Both the position numbers and the translations under genes were made by a program. A stretch of 64,000 nucleotides of DNA from Theionarchaea archaeon (GTDB lineage: Archaea > Methanobacteriota_B > Thermococci > Methanofastidiosales > SZ-28-30), in assembly GCA_018992685.1 (NCBI GenBank), contig JACVGT010000008.1:1-64000 (forward strand), given 5' to 3'. Position 1 is the first letter of the stretch. Every line of letters starts with the position of its first letter. The notes under the pieces were generated by a model. It ran no database searches. It saw nothing but the letters and a program-made list of their open reading frames with translations, and was not told the origin of the DNA. Shown piece after piece: positions 34,029-42,396 of the stretch.

Positions 34029-34583
34029 ATGATAGTGTACAGTAGCCCGAGCCCAGAAGAGATTGAGGAAGACCTTGAGGAGATTCTGAGAGAACTTGGG
34101 TACATTAGGTCAGAGTACCCACCTACCGTTCCTCTCCCTGTATCCAAGGCAGTGCTGATCATTTTTGTTCTTGTTCTCATGCTTCTCCTGACGTATCTGG
34201 TGGTAACCTGGATTTCACGTCCCTCGGGAAAAGTCACTATCCCCCGGAAAAGAGAAGAAGAAATTCTGGTGAAAAAAAAGGATTACTATGGACTGTACAA
34301 GACAGCCCTGACCCTGGGATCTAGAAAGGAGTATGCAGAAGCAGTACGCATTCTATACATGGCACTCCTTGTGCTCCTAGACACTCAGAATGTAATTTCA
34401 TATCATCCATCTTTAACAAACTATGAGTACAGGCAGAAAGTTCATGCCTACGCTTTCAGTGGCCTCTTCAACAGGATGACCAGCATCTTTGACGTTGTAT
34501 ACTACGGTGGTACTCCTGCAACAGGACATGACTTTTCCCAGTGCGTGGAAGCTTTCACGCACATTCAGGAGGCGCTATCATGA
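34029..34583 (+). CDS. DUF4129 domain protein
   Basis: 184 residues: acidic N-terminus (SPSPEEIEEDLEEILREL), one membrane helix (AVLIIFVLVLMLLLTYLVVTW), then a cytoplasmic helical domain with YAEAVRILYMALLVLLD and SLTNYEYRQKVH, typical of DUF4129. Such proteins often sit with MoxR, DUF58 and transglutaminase genes. GGAGGGG about eight bases upstream supports ATG 34029 over 34005. Confidence 0.78.
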   Translation: MIVYSSPSPEEIEEDLEEILRELGYIRSEYPPTVPLPVSKAVLIIFVLVLMLLLTYLVVTWISRPSGKVTIPRKREEEILVKKKDYYGLYKTALTLGSRKEYAEAVRILYMALLVLLDTQNVISYHPSLTNYEYRQKVHAYAFSGLFNRMTSIFDVVYYGGTPATGHDFSQCVEAFTHIQEALS

Positions 34584-35506
34584 AGTGGGCACATGTTCTC
34601 ACACTCGTGGTGTTCGTGGTGGGAGTGGTGTCAGTGGCTGTCATTGCAGAACAAGTCAATCTCCCGCCTGCTCATTCTTCAAAAGACGCTGAAGAAATGG
34701 GAACCCTGGCCTTTTACCTGCTGATGGAAAAGTACACGGAAGTGGAACGAATTAAAGACACCATAGAAGCGTTGGATCCCGGAAGCCTCCTTCTGATCTA
34801 TCCTGTTCGACCCCTGGCTCCAGAAGAAAAGGAACATGTACTCACCTGGGTGAAGGAGGGGAACAGACTGATCATATTCACTGAATCGCCTGAAATAGCA
34901 GAGGATTTTGGAGTGAACATCACCCCAGCCGAGGACGGACTGGCCTCAATAACCCCCAATGATCACTGGTCAACCAGAGATGTCCACATGGTCAGGGTTC
35001 GCTATCAGCAGTCCATCGACACCGATGTCAATATCATCCTGGCTGATGCTGAGAATGTCCTGGCAGCAGAAATCCCATATGGATTGGGAGAAATCGTCGT
35101 CATCACTTGTACCTCACTGGTTGAAAATTATTCTATTGACCGGGCTGATAATGAGATATTCCTGGTCCGGCTATCCCTCTCTGAGAAAGTGTATTTTGAC
35201 GAGTACCACCTCTACCTGATTGATCAGTCAACGGGGATGACTCTCAGCAAGATCAAGACTGCATTTTCCTCCAGGTACAGCTCGTTTTTCATTCAATTGA
35301 TCATTACAATTACCATATTCATGGTGAGCTATGGTAAGCGATTTGGGAAGGCAAGACCATCTGTTACCAGGGGCGTACAGTCCTCGCAACTGGTGACTTC
35401 TGCAGCAGAACTGTACTACAGGGCACGGAAAAAGGAAATTCTGGATCTGATTGAAGCCCATTCCCCGCTTATTCACAGCAATAAAAACTCTGATATAAAG
35501 CCCTGA
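34580..35506 (+). CDS. DUF4350 domain membrane protein
   Basis: 308 residues: N-terminal helix (VLTLVVFVVGVVSVAVIAEQ), an outside domain with GTLAFYLLMEKY, SLLLIYPVRPLAPEEKEHVLTWVKEGNRLIIF (the ThuA/DUF4350-like core) and VYFDEYHLY, then a second helix near 250-270. The ATG overlaps the DUF4129 stop (ATGA) and AGGAGGC precedes it. Probably an envelope component that works with MoxR and DUF58; a sugar-binding or sensing role is only a guess. Confidence 0.78.
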   Translation: MKWAHVLTLVVFVVGVVSVAVIAEQVNLPPAHSSKDAEEMGTLAFYLLMEKYTEVERIKDTIEALDPGSLLLIYPVRPLAPEEKEHVLTWVKEGNRLIIFTESPEIAEDFGVNITPAEDGLASITPNDHWSTRDVHMVRVRYQQSIDTDVNIILADAENVLAAEIPYGLGEIVVITCTSLVENYSIDRADNEIFLVRLSLSEKVYFDEYHLYLIDQSTGMTLSKIKTAFSSRYSSFFIQLIITITIFMVSYGKRFGKARPSVTRGVQSSQLVTSAAELYYRARKKEILDLIEAHSPLIHSNKNSDIKP

Positions 35507-35519
35507 GAGGTGAAAAAAA

Positions 35520-36461
35520 GTGTTTAATGATGTGGTAACCCAGATGAAAACGGAACTCCACAAAGTCATTGTGGGGTATGATTCACTTCTGGAATTGCTG
35601 TTGGTTTCCTTCTTCTCTTCTGGACACTGTCTCCTGGAAGGAGTGCCGGGGACAGCCAAGACCTTGATGGTGAGAGCGTTGTCCAAGATACTGAGTCTTG
35701 ATTTCTGTAGAATTCAGTTCACTCCGGATTTGATGCCTTCAGACATTATTGGAACCAATGTCTTTGACTTGGACACGGGGACATTCCACCTGAAGAAAGG
35801 TCCCATCTTCACCAATCTGCTCCTTGCCGATGAAATCAACAGGGCCCCTCCCAAGACACAGGCTGCTTTGCTGGAAGCCATGGAAGAACGACAGGTGACC
35901 ATAGATGGAGTGACGCATCCTCTTTGTGAGTTCATGGTATGTGCCACTCAGAACCCCATTGAGTACGAAGGAACCTATCCTCTACCTGAGGCGCAGCTGG
36001 ACCGGTTCATGATGAAATTGGCGGTCCCCTATCCTGACATCAAGGAAGAGGTTGACATACTCCAGCTCTATCAGACGGGGTTTGATGCACATAACTTGGA
36101 TGCCATCCACTTTGACTACCGTGTGGACCAGGAACAGATTGAGGCTATCAGGAAGGAGATCTTCCAGGTGAGAATTCAGCCTGAGGTCATGGAGTACATC
36201 ACCAGGATTGTCAGAGCCACCAGAGAGTCACCTCACGTTGTCCTGGGTGCCAGCCCTCGAGCATCTGTGGTGCTCTTCCAGACGGCAAAGAGTTTTACAG
36301 CCATGCAGGACGAACAATTCGTTACTCCTGATACTGTGAAACGGATGGCTTTTCCTGTGATGCGCCACCGGATTATTCTGAAACCTGAAGCTGAAATTGA
36401 AGGGTTGACAGCAGACCAAGTGATTGCAGAGTGCCTGGAAAAGGTGGAGGTGCCCCGGTAG
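35520..36461 (+). CDS. MoxR-type AAA+ ATPase
   Basis: 313 residues: LLEGVPGTAKTLMVRAL (Walker A), LLADEINRAPPKTQAALLEAMEERQVT (Walker B and MoxR signature), ATQNPIEYEGTYPLPEAQLDRFMM (sensor 1/Arg region) and a C-terminal lid (LGASPRASVVL). MoxR ATPases act as chaperones, often to insert metals or open VWA/DUF58 proteins; the DUF58 partner follows at once. GTG start with GAGGTG upstream. Confidence 0.95.
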   Translation: MFNDVVTQMKTELHKVIVGYDSLLELLLVSFFSSGHCLLEGVPGTAKTLMVRALSKILSLDFCRIQFTPDLMPSDIIGTNVFDLDTGTFHLKKGPIFTNLLLADEINRAPPKTQAALLEAMEERQVTIDGVTHPLCEFMVCATQNPIEYEGTYPLPEAQLDRFMMKLAVPYPDIKEEVDILQLYQTGFDAHNLDAIHFDYRVDQEQIEAIRKEIFQVRIQPEVMEYITRIVRATRESPHVVLGASPRASVVLFQTAKSFTAMQDEQFVTPDTVKRMAFPVMRHRIILKPEAEIEGLTADQVIAECLEKVEVPR

Positions 36462-37744
36462 TGGTTCCTTCTTCTCGATGTGTAATCCTTTTTGCTCTGG
36501 GCTGTCTCGTGGCTGTACTAGGGAAGGCTCCATACTACAATGCTGTGGTCCTTGCCGTAATCATTACTGATTTTCTGATTTCATATAGACAGTCTTTCGT
36601 TCTAACGCGAGATTTTGACCCTGTCCTTTCCATTGGGGTGGAGAATCCAGTCTCCATAGGAGTGGAAAACAATTCACCAGCCCCCCTCCGTCTCCTCATA
36701 AAGGATGAGTACCCTACAGGATTTTCCAGCAGCTGTCCTGAACTCTCAACCACGATCCCTGCCTTTGAATCTGAGACTCTCAGGTATACGGTCACCCCCT
36801 ATAAACGAGGAGAATACCTGTTTGGAACCTGCTTTGTCCGGAGAAGAAGCAGGCTGGGACTGTGGCTTTTTGACGAGGCTGTTCCGATGAAAGAAGATGC
36901 CCGGGTCTATCCCAATGTCCAGATGGTAAGAAAGTATGATCTTCTGTCAAGAAAACAGATGTTGAACCTGGCCGGGATAAAGCCTTCCAGAATCTTTGGG
37001 CAGGGTACAGAATTTGAAATGCTCAGAGATTACCAGGTGGATGATGAGTACAGGGCGATAGACTGGAAGGCCACATCCAAGAAAGGAACACCTGTTTCCA
37101 GAGTGTACCAGGTGGAAAGAACTAAGAGAGTAGTGCTGATGCTGGACACGGGAAGAATCATGGGGGTCAATGTGGGGGATTTGACCAAACTGGAGCATGC
37201 TGTCAATTCTGCCCTGCTGGTCTCTTTTGTTGCCCTGCGACTGGGTGAACGGGTGGGGTTATGTACTTTCTCTTCAGAGATAAAAGAGTACATACCTCCG
37301 CAGGGAAGACAGATCCAGTTCCCAATCATCTTGAAAACACTATACAATGTTAAGGGTGATTCTTTTGAATCTGACTACAAGAAAGCCTTTGAGTTCGTGG
37401 CCTCTCAAAACAAGAAGAGGACCTTGGTGATTGTGTACACTGATTTGATTGAAAGCCATATTTCCAGAGGATTGATTCAGTACTCAGCAGCTCTTCAAAG
37501 AGCTCACCTTCCCATGGTGGTTGCAGTCAAGGATACAAACATAGCCCACATTGCCAATAGCATTCCCGGGTCGGAACGAGAACTGTACCAAAAGGCAGTG
37601 GCTCTGAGTCTGCTAAAAGAGAGGAAGAAGGCCATAGCCGAATTGACGAGAAGAGGAATGCGAGTGGTGGATGAACTCCCCGAGAATCTGACCATTTCCA
37701 CCTTAAACAAATACCTGGAGTTGAAACACACATACAGAATCTAA
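36461..37744 (+). CDS. DUF58 protein (VWA-like)
   Basis: 427 residues: two N-terminal hydrophobic segments (CVILFALGCLVAVL; YYNAVVLAVIITDFLI), a beta domain (RYTVTPYKRGEYLFG), then GTEFEMLRDYQVDDEYRAIDWKATSK, the DUF58 signature, and a VWA-like domain with LMLDTG as metal-site start. The GTG overlaps the MoxR stop by one base. Partner of the MoxR ATPase at the membrane. Its internal face likely contacts MoxR. Confidence 0.92.
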   Translation: MVPSSRCVILFALGCLVAVLGKAPYYNAVVLAVIITDFLISYRQSFVLTRDFDPVLSIGVENPVSIGVENNSPAPLRLLIKDEYPTGFSSSCPELSTTIPAFESETLRYTVTPYKRGEYLFGTCFVRRRSRLGLWLFDEAVPMKEDARVYPNVQMVRKYDLLSRKQMLNLAGIKPSRIFGQGTEFEMLRDYQVDDEYRAIDWKATSKKGTPVSRVYQVERTKRVVLMLDTGRIMGVNVGDLTKLEHAVNSALLVSFVALRLGERVGLCTFSSEIKEYIPPQGRQIQFPIILKTLYNVKGDSFESDYKKAFEFVASQNKKRTLVIVYTDLIESHISRGLIQYSAALQRAHLPMVVAVKDTNIAHIANSIPGSERELYQKAVALSLLKERKKAIAELTRRGMRVVDELPENLTISTLNKYLELKHTYRI

Positions 37745-37748
37745 TTTT

Positions 37749-37952
37749 GTGCCCTTTGCAGAAGACGCTTGTGACAAAATCCAGGAGAGAGGGATTGACA
37801 TTCGACCTTCCTCGGACTTCGGAATTCTGTTCCTGTTAAGAGCAGATGTAACTGCTTCACATGCTTCAGCCTGCTTCCTTAAACGTGCCGGGCGCTCACA
37901 GAATTCGGGGGAACCACTCTGTCACGTGTGGATTCACTGTGAAGCTCTTTGA
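37749..37952 (+). CDS. Possible small ORF at the end of the MoxR-DUF58 operon
   Basis: GTG four bases after the DUF58 stop opens 67 codons (MPFAEDACDKIQERGIDIRPSSDFGILFL). It reads plausibly as protein, rich in Cys and His in its second half, but no SD or family is recognised. It may be a decayed gene. Confidence 0.3.
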   Translation: MPFAEDACDKIQERGIDIRPSSDFGILFLLRADVTASHASACFLKRAGRSQNSGEPLCHVWIHCEAL

Positions 37953-37983
37953 AGATTCATCTAGCATTGCACCTACAGTAATC

Positions 37984-37991
37984 TATTTAAG
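37984..37991 (+). promoter_or_regulatory. TATA box of gltX
   Basis: TATTTAAG lies 28 bases before the gltX ATG at 38012. Confidence 0.55.
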
Positions 37992-38011
37992 ATTTAGTTA
38001 GAAGAATTCCT

Positions 38012-39691
38012 ATGGAAGCCCTTACCATTATCAAAAAATACACCTTAATGAATGCTTTAGAATACCAGGGGACAGCGTCTGCAAAAGCTGTCATGGGAAA
38101 AGTCATGGGGGAGAGCGAAGAACTCCGAAGAGACCCCAAGAGGACCATGCAATTAATCCAGGAGGAAGTCATAAAAATCAATCAACTGAATAAAGAAGAA
38201 CAGGAGTCAGAATTAAAAAAGATCTACCCAGAATATTTTCAGGAGAAAGAAGTCAAAGAAAAAAAGGAATTGCCCCCTTTGCCAGATGTCGATCACGTCG
38301 TTACCAGATTACCACCAGAACCCAATGGCCTCCCCCATATTGGGCACGGGCTATCTTTCTACTTCAACTACTACTATGCCCGAAGGTATAATGGCACCGT
38401 CATTTTGCGCTTTGATGACACAAACCCTGAAAAAGAAGAGCTTCTCTACTACGAAAAGATGAAGGAAGGAATTACCTGGCTGAAAATCGACTGGGACAAA
38501 GAACACTACGAATCTGGTGATCTTCCACTATTCTATGACTATGCTGAAAAAATGATTACCAGTGGGGATGCGTACATTTGTTTCTGCCCCCAGTCTAGGA
38601 TCAAGACCGACAGGTATCACATGAGAGAATGCGGGTGCAGAAAGCGAAATGTTTCAGAGAATGTACAATTGTGGAAGGAAATGCTTTCTGGTACGAAGTA
38701 CATCCTCCGATTAAAAGGAGACATGAAAGCTCCTGATTCACAAATGAGAGATCCCACCCTGTTTCGAGTGGTCACTGCTCCCCATCCCATCCAAAAGGAG
38801 AAATACTGTGTGTGGCCCACCTATGATTTCGCCTGCGCTATTGAAGATTCAGTACTGGGTATCACACACGTCCTGCGGTCCAACGAGTTCCACACACGTC
38901 TGCAGAACTACATCAGGGACGCCTTGGGGATGCGACACCCTGTTATCATCCAGTACTCCCGGTTCAACGTCAGAGGTTCACCCGCTTCCAAGAGACAACT
39001 GAGACCCTTGATTGCCCAGGGACTGGTTGAAGGCTGGGATGATATTCGATTGACGACCTTGGTTGCCCTGAAAAGACGCGGCATCGTTCCTGAGACAATT
39101 CACGCTCTGGCCAAAGAGATGGGACTCTCGACGTCAGAGCCGGAGATTGACTGGTCGATTATCGAAGCACTAAACAGGAAAATCATTGATCCCACTGCTA
39201 GAAGGTACTTCTTTGTTCCGAATCCTATCAAGATCACAGTTGAAGGTGCTCCTTCAATAACGGTGAAGCTCAAGCTGCATCCAGACATAGACTACGGAAA
39301 CAGAGAGATAACCACTGGTGGAGTATTCTTCGTGCCCAGATCAGATATTGCAGCTATCAAAGATGAATTCAGGCTCAAGGACCTGTTCAATGTACGTGTT
39401 ACTGGAAAAGGAGAAGAGATCCAGGGAGAGTTTGCAGGAAAGGAAGTCAAGAAAGACCTCGAGAAGATACAGTGGGTCACTGACGATCATGTCAAGGTGC
39501 GAGTCCTTGTCCCTCACGAGCTGTTCAAAGAGGGAGAGTTCAATCCTGATAGTCTTGAGGTGATTGAAGGACTGGCTGAAAAAGCAGCGGGGGAGCTTCC
39601 CGTGGGTGAGATTGTGCAGTTTGAACGGTTTGGATTCTGCCGGATTGATAGGACTGGAGAAGAGATTACTGCATGTTTTGCTCATCGATAG
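38012..39691 (+). CDS. gltX: Glutamate-tRNA ligase, archaeal type
   Basis: 559 residues. An N-terminal helical extension of about 95 residues is as in archaeal and eukaryotic GluRS/GlnRS. The class I HIGH motif is PNGLPHIGHG (105-113), and SPASKRQL (323-330) is the KMSKS counterpart. The C-terminal anticodon-binding part is the all-beta type of archaea (VPNPIKITVEGAP; HPDIDYGNREI). It charges tRNA-Glu and, in archaea, also tRNA-Gln, which is later amidated by GatDE. Leaderless. Cys-rich FCPQSRIKTDRYHMRECGCR could hold zinc. Confidence 0.96.
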   Translation: MEALTIIKKYTLMNALEYQGTASAKAVMGKVMGESEELRRDPKRTMQLIQEEVIKINQLNKEEQESELKKIYPEYFQEKEVKEKKELPPLPDVDHVVTRLPPEPNGLPHIGHGLSFYFNYYYARRYNGTVILRFDDTNPEKEELLYYEKMKEGITWLKIDWDKEHYESGDLPLFYDYAEKMITSGDAYICFCPQSRIKTDRYHMRECGCRKRNVSENVQLWKEMLSGTKYILRLKGDMKAPDSQMRDPTLFRVVTAPHPIQKEKYCVWPTYDFACAIEDSVLGITHVLRSNEFHTRLQNYIRDALGMRHPVIIQYSRFNVRGSPASKRQLRPLIAQGLVEGWDDIRLTTLVALKRRGIVPETIHALAKEMGLSTSEPEIDWSIIEALNRKIIDPTARRYFFVPNPIKITVEGAPSITVKLKLHPDIDYGNREITTGGVFFVPRSDIAAIKDEFRLKDLFNVRVTGKGEEIQGEFAGKEVKKDLEKIQWVTDDHVKVRVLVPHELFKEGEFNPDSLEVIEGLAEKAAGELPVGEIVQFERFGFCRIDRTGEEITACFAHR

Positions 39692-39703
39692 TGCCAGGCG
39701 AAT

Positions 39704-40645
39704 CTAGCTGTCATGGGTTTGTTTTCTCAGGAACTGATCTCTTTCTTTTTTCAACTGCTGAAGATACAGTCTCAATTGTTCAGAAAATATCTCTCTGTCT
39801 TTGGGATTTCGCGCATTCTCTATCGTGTTTATCAGTTCCTCCAGGTACGTGACCCTCCGAACCGGTATCTCAAAGTTCCCAAAATCCTTCCCCAGCTCTT
39901 CTTCAAAAATCTGTCCCATGGTGACAACTCCCATCCTTGGTGGTTTGTCAGTAGAAATGGAGAAAATATGCCTTATTCGATTGAAAAATCGCTTTGATGC
40001 TGCAGAATGACGCAATTCGTAATCAAGAATGTCAGATCTCTCATGTTCCATGCGACTTCTGCGCGGAACAGTGGTGTCTCCAGACATCCTTTGGTCCTGA
40101 TGGTCCATGACGTGGTTAAATGCATCCAGCCATTTCCTGGACAGAGATTTCCCCTTTATTTCCTTTATCGTCTCCCCCGATATTTCTCCTGCTGTGCTTC
40201 CTGCCTTCCCCCCAATGACGTCACCTATCACCTCACCGACCTTACCAGAAAGAGATTCTCCAATTCTCTCTCCTATCTCACCACCCAGTAGTCCCACGCC
40301 CAGTCCCGCTATTATGTCGAGATACAGAGTTTTTTGCGGCTTCAACAGGAACTTTCTGGTTCGGGCCACTTCATCATAGGTCACCACAATCGTGTTCTCT
40401 AATCGCTTCTTCTTGACCTTTCTCACTGCAGAAGTACGTATCTCGAAATGTTTTCTGCTCCTTCCTGCTGCTACTGAAATAAGATGAAACAATGTCCTAA
40501 TTTCGACCCTGCCAACAAAGACAAAGCGTTTGTTGGTAAGGAAGGCATCACCTGTGTTAAAATGGCCAAAGATCTTGGATTCAGAAAATTTGGCATGCGA
40601 TGAGAGTATCAGTTGCTCATCTGATTCAAGTAAAAGCTCAGCCAT
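39704..40645 (-). CDS. PH/GRAM-like protein with glycine-zipper segment and coiled coil
   Basis: 313 residues. The N-terminus (SDEQLILSSHAKFS, AFLTNKRFVFVGR, RSRKHFEIRTSAVRKVKKK) resembles bacterial PH/GRAM-like domains. Residues about 112-165 are a Gly-rich zipper (GLGVGLLGGEIGERIG, GEVIGDVIGGKAGSTAG) that could insert in or coat a membrane. The C-terminus is a coiled coil (EELINTIENARNP, QQLKKERDQFL). The combination suggests a membrane-associated stress or shape protein; no family fits the whole. ATG 40645 follows GGTGAGGG with a TTTTTATT about 41 bases upstream. Confidence 0.65.
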   Translation of the reverse strand: MAELLLESDEQLILSSHAKFSESKIFGHFNTGDAFLTNKRFVFVGRVEIRTLFHLISVAAGRSRKHFEIRTSAVRKVKKKRLENTIVVTYDEVARTRKFLLKPQKTLYLDIIAGLGVGLLGGEIGERIGESLSGKVGEVIGDVIGGKAGSTAGEISGETIKEIKGKSLSRKWLDAFNHVMDHQDQRMSGDTTVPRRSRMEHERSDILDYELRHSAASKRFFNRIRHIFSISTDKPPRMGVVTMGQIFEEELGKDFGNFEIPVRRVTYLEELINTIENARNPKDREIFSEQLRLYLQQLKKERDQFLRKQTHDS

Positions 40646-40791
40646 ATGCTTTCCCTCACCATATGTTAAACTGTGGAGAATAAAAACATTTCCTTTCTTT
40701 ATGTCAGAGCCGAGAATATGTGGCAAAGCTATCAACTAGAGTGTAGTAGTACTCTGGTATCTCAAAAGAACAGACATTCGCCACCAGTTCC

Positions 40792-41001
40792 CTAGAGTCC
40801 CTTGAGTTTCTCCATCACTTTCTCCTTTCCGTCCTGATCCTGGAGCAATCGCTTGAGCTCTTTCCACGTTGAGCTGCAGTCTTTATACTCCACACCCACC
40901 AGGGAATGAAGTGCCCTGTCAATATCCTTCTTGTTTTCCTTGGTGACTGTGACCCCTGCCCTTTGAAAGACATCCGACATATGCCTGAAGTAACACGACA
41001 T
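40792..41001 (-). CDS. Small conserved archaeal protein of unknown function
   Basis: 69 residues: MSDVFQRAGVTVTKENKKDIDRAL, then LVGVEYKDCSSTWKELKRLLQ. This motif run (TKENKKDID... VGVEYK(D/N)CS.TWK) is familiar from small archaeal proteins in methanogens and relatives, with no function known. Leaderless: TATTTAAAT on the minus strand is 30 bases before ATG 41001, so the longer open frame upstream is not used. The second ATG at 40980 is possible. Confidence 0.7.
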   Translation of the reverse strand: MSCYFRHMSDVFQRAGVTVTKENKKDIDRALHSLVGVEYKDCSSTWKELKRLLQDQDGKEKVMEKLKGL

Positions 41002-41167
41002 AAACCGTTCTTGGGATTGCAGATTTAAATACATTTTGAGGAGCAATTGAATAGATTTTGTCCACCGTTCTCTTACCGTTACTGTGCAGCCTGAAATTGG
41101 GCTGAATAAGTGGTCTTCTCTAACCCGGTCAGCCAAAACCCTAATAGGCATCAGTGAAACCCACACC

Positions 41168-42259
41168 ATGAAGAGAATATTCGTTTCCATTACTCTGATT
41201 ACTCTCGTTATCACGCTTGGCTGTGAAGAACAGCAGCCCACAGGGCAGCCAGTGAACGTGACTTCCGGAAAGCTTGGAATATGGATAAATCCCAAAGAGG
41301 GCGACATGGACCATTACGATGAAGCCCTGGGCGTGGCTAGAGAGGCACAGGTTCAGCTTGCACATGTATACGTCCAATGGGGACTCGTAGAAAAGGCAAG
41401 AAACGAATATGACTGGAGGATACCCGACTACGTTCTGGGCAAGTTCGAAACGTATTGGTTTGAAGCGGTGGTGGTTATCCCCATCATTTTTACTACCAAG
41501 CTGGATGTCATGCCCTCAGACATTACGTTCACAGGATTTCAGGATCCAGAAATCGTCAGCAGGTTTGTCACGTTCACAGAACTTTTGCTGAAACGATATG
41601 GATCAACTGTGAAATACCTGATTATTGGAAATGAAGTAGACCTGTATTTATCGATGCACCCTGAGTACATCACTGATTTTAGGGCACTGGTGGAGGCTAT
41701 GGCCAGAACAAGCGATGTCCCTGTAGGGACAGAACTTGCCATTCACTCAGTAATCAAGTCCAGGACCGAAGACATTGCCCGAGACATCATAGCTGGCGAT
41801 ATGATCTTCTATACCCTCTACCCCACTGGTGAAAACTTCTCTTTCAGCCGACGTGTGGAAGAGAAAGCCGGCTACTTTAATGCCATGTTTTCCCTAGCGG
41901 GGAACAGAAAAATAGCGGTGGTAGAAACTAGTTGGAGCTCCTCTCCCAGCCTGGAAAGCTCAGAAGAGACCCAAGCCCAGTACATCAAGGAACTCTTCCA
42001 GATTCTAACGCAGAACAGAGATAGAATTGAGTTTCTCATGTGGATTACCCTCTACGACTCAATCCCACAGACCTGCGAAGAAAGTGCACGATTCTTTGTT
42101 GAAGGAGTGGATGATGAGAAGCTCACGGACACTGTGACAATGGGGAGGTTTGCAGAGTTCATATGCCACCTTGGGTTGAGGAGAGCTGACGGGACTCCAA
42201 AACCTGCCTGGTATCAGTGGTTGGCCGAAGTGGAAACATACTACGCTTCCCACCGGTAG
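41168..42259 (+). CDS. Lipoprotein with a glycoside-hydrolase-like TIM barrel
   Basis: 363 residues. The start MKRIFVSITLITLVITLGCEE is a lipoprotein-type signal with Cys19 for lipid attachment. The rest reads as a clan GH-A-like barrel: LGIWINPKEGD, AHVYVQWGLVE, then IIGNEVDLY with the acid/base Glu156 in the NE pair, and VVETSWSS with Glu253 at the nucleophile position, ending PKPAWYQWLAEVE. The spacing of the two glutamates is that of retaining glycosidases (GH5/39-like). It would act at the cell surface on a glycan. Start by CCCTAATAGG about 30 bases upstream. Confidence 0.65.
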   Translation: MKRIFVSITLITLVITLGCEEQQPTGQPVNVTSGKLGIWINPKEGDMDHYDEALGVAREAQVQLAHVYVQWGLVEKARNEYDWRIPDYVLGKFETYWFEAVVVIPIIFTTKLDVMPSDITFTGFQDPEIVSRFVTFTELLLKRYGSTVKYLIIGNEVDLYLSMHPEYITDFRALVEAMARTSDVPVGTELAIHSVIKSRTEDIARDIIAGDMIFYTLYPTGENFSFSRRVEEKAGYFNAMFSLAGNRKIAVVETSWSSSPSLESSEETQAQYIKELFQILTQNRDRIEFLMWITLYDSIPQTCEESARFFVEGVDDEKLTDTVTMGRFAEFICHLGLRRADGTPKPAWYQWLAEVETYYASHR

Positions 42260-42341
42260 GACATATCTTCATACAGTAACCCTGGAAAGATCAATAGTTC
42301 AAACCCGCGTTTCCGACTCTACCTATCAAACAAAATCGAAA

Positions 42342-42353
42342 AGTATATATACT
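42342..42353. promoter_or_regulatory. Palindromic TATA/operator candidate
   Basis: AGTATATATACT is a perfect 12-base palindrome 44 bases before ATG 42397. It can serve as TATA box and, being symmetric, as a dimer binding site, perhaps for the winged-helix protein encoded next. Confidence 0.4.
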
Positions 42354-42396
42354 ATTTCTACAGTAAATACATTGGAAATAGCAATAAGTGATATTC

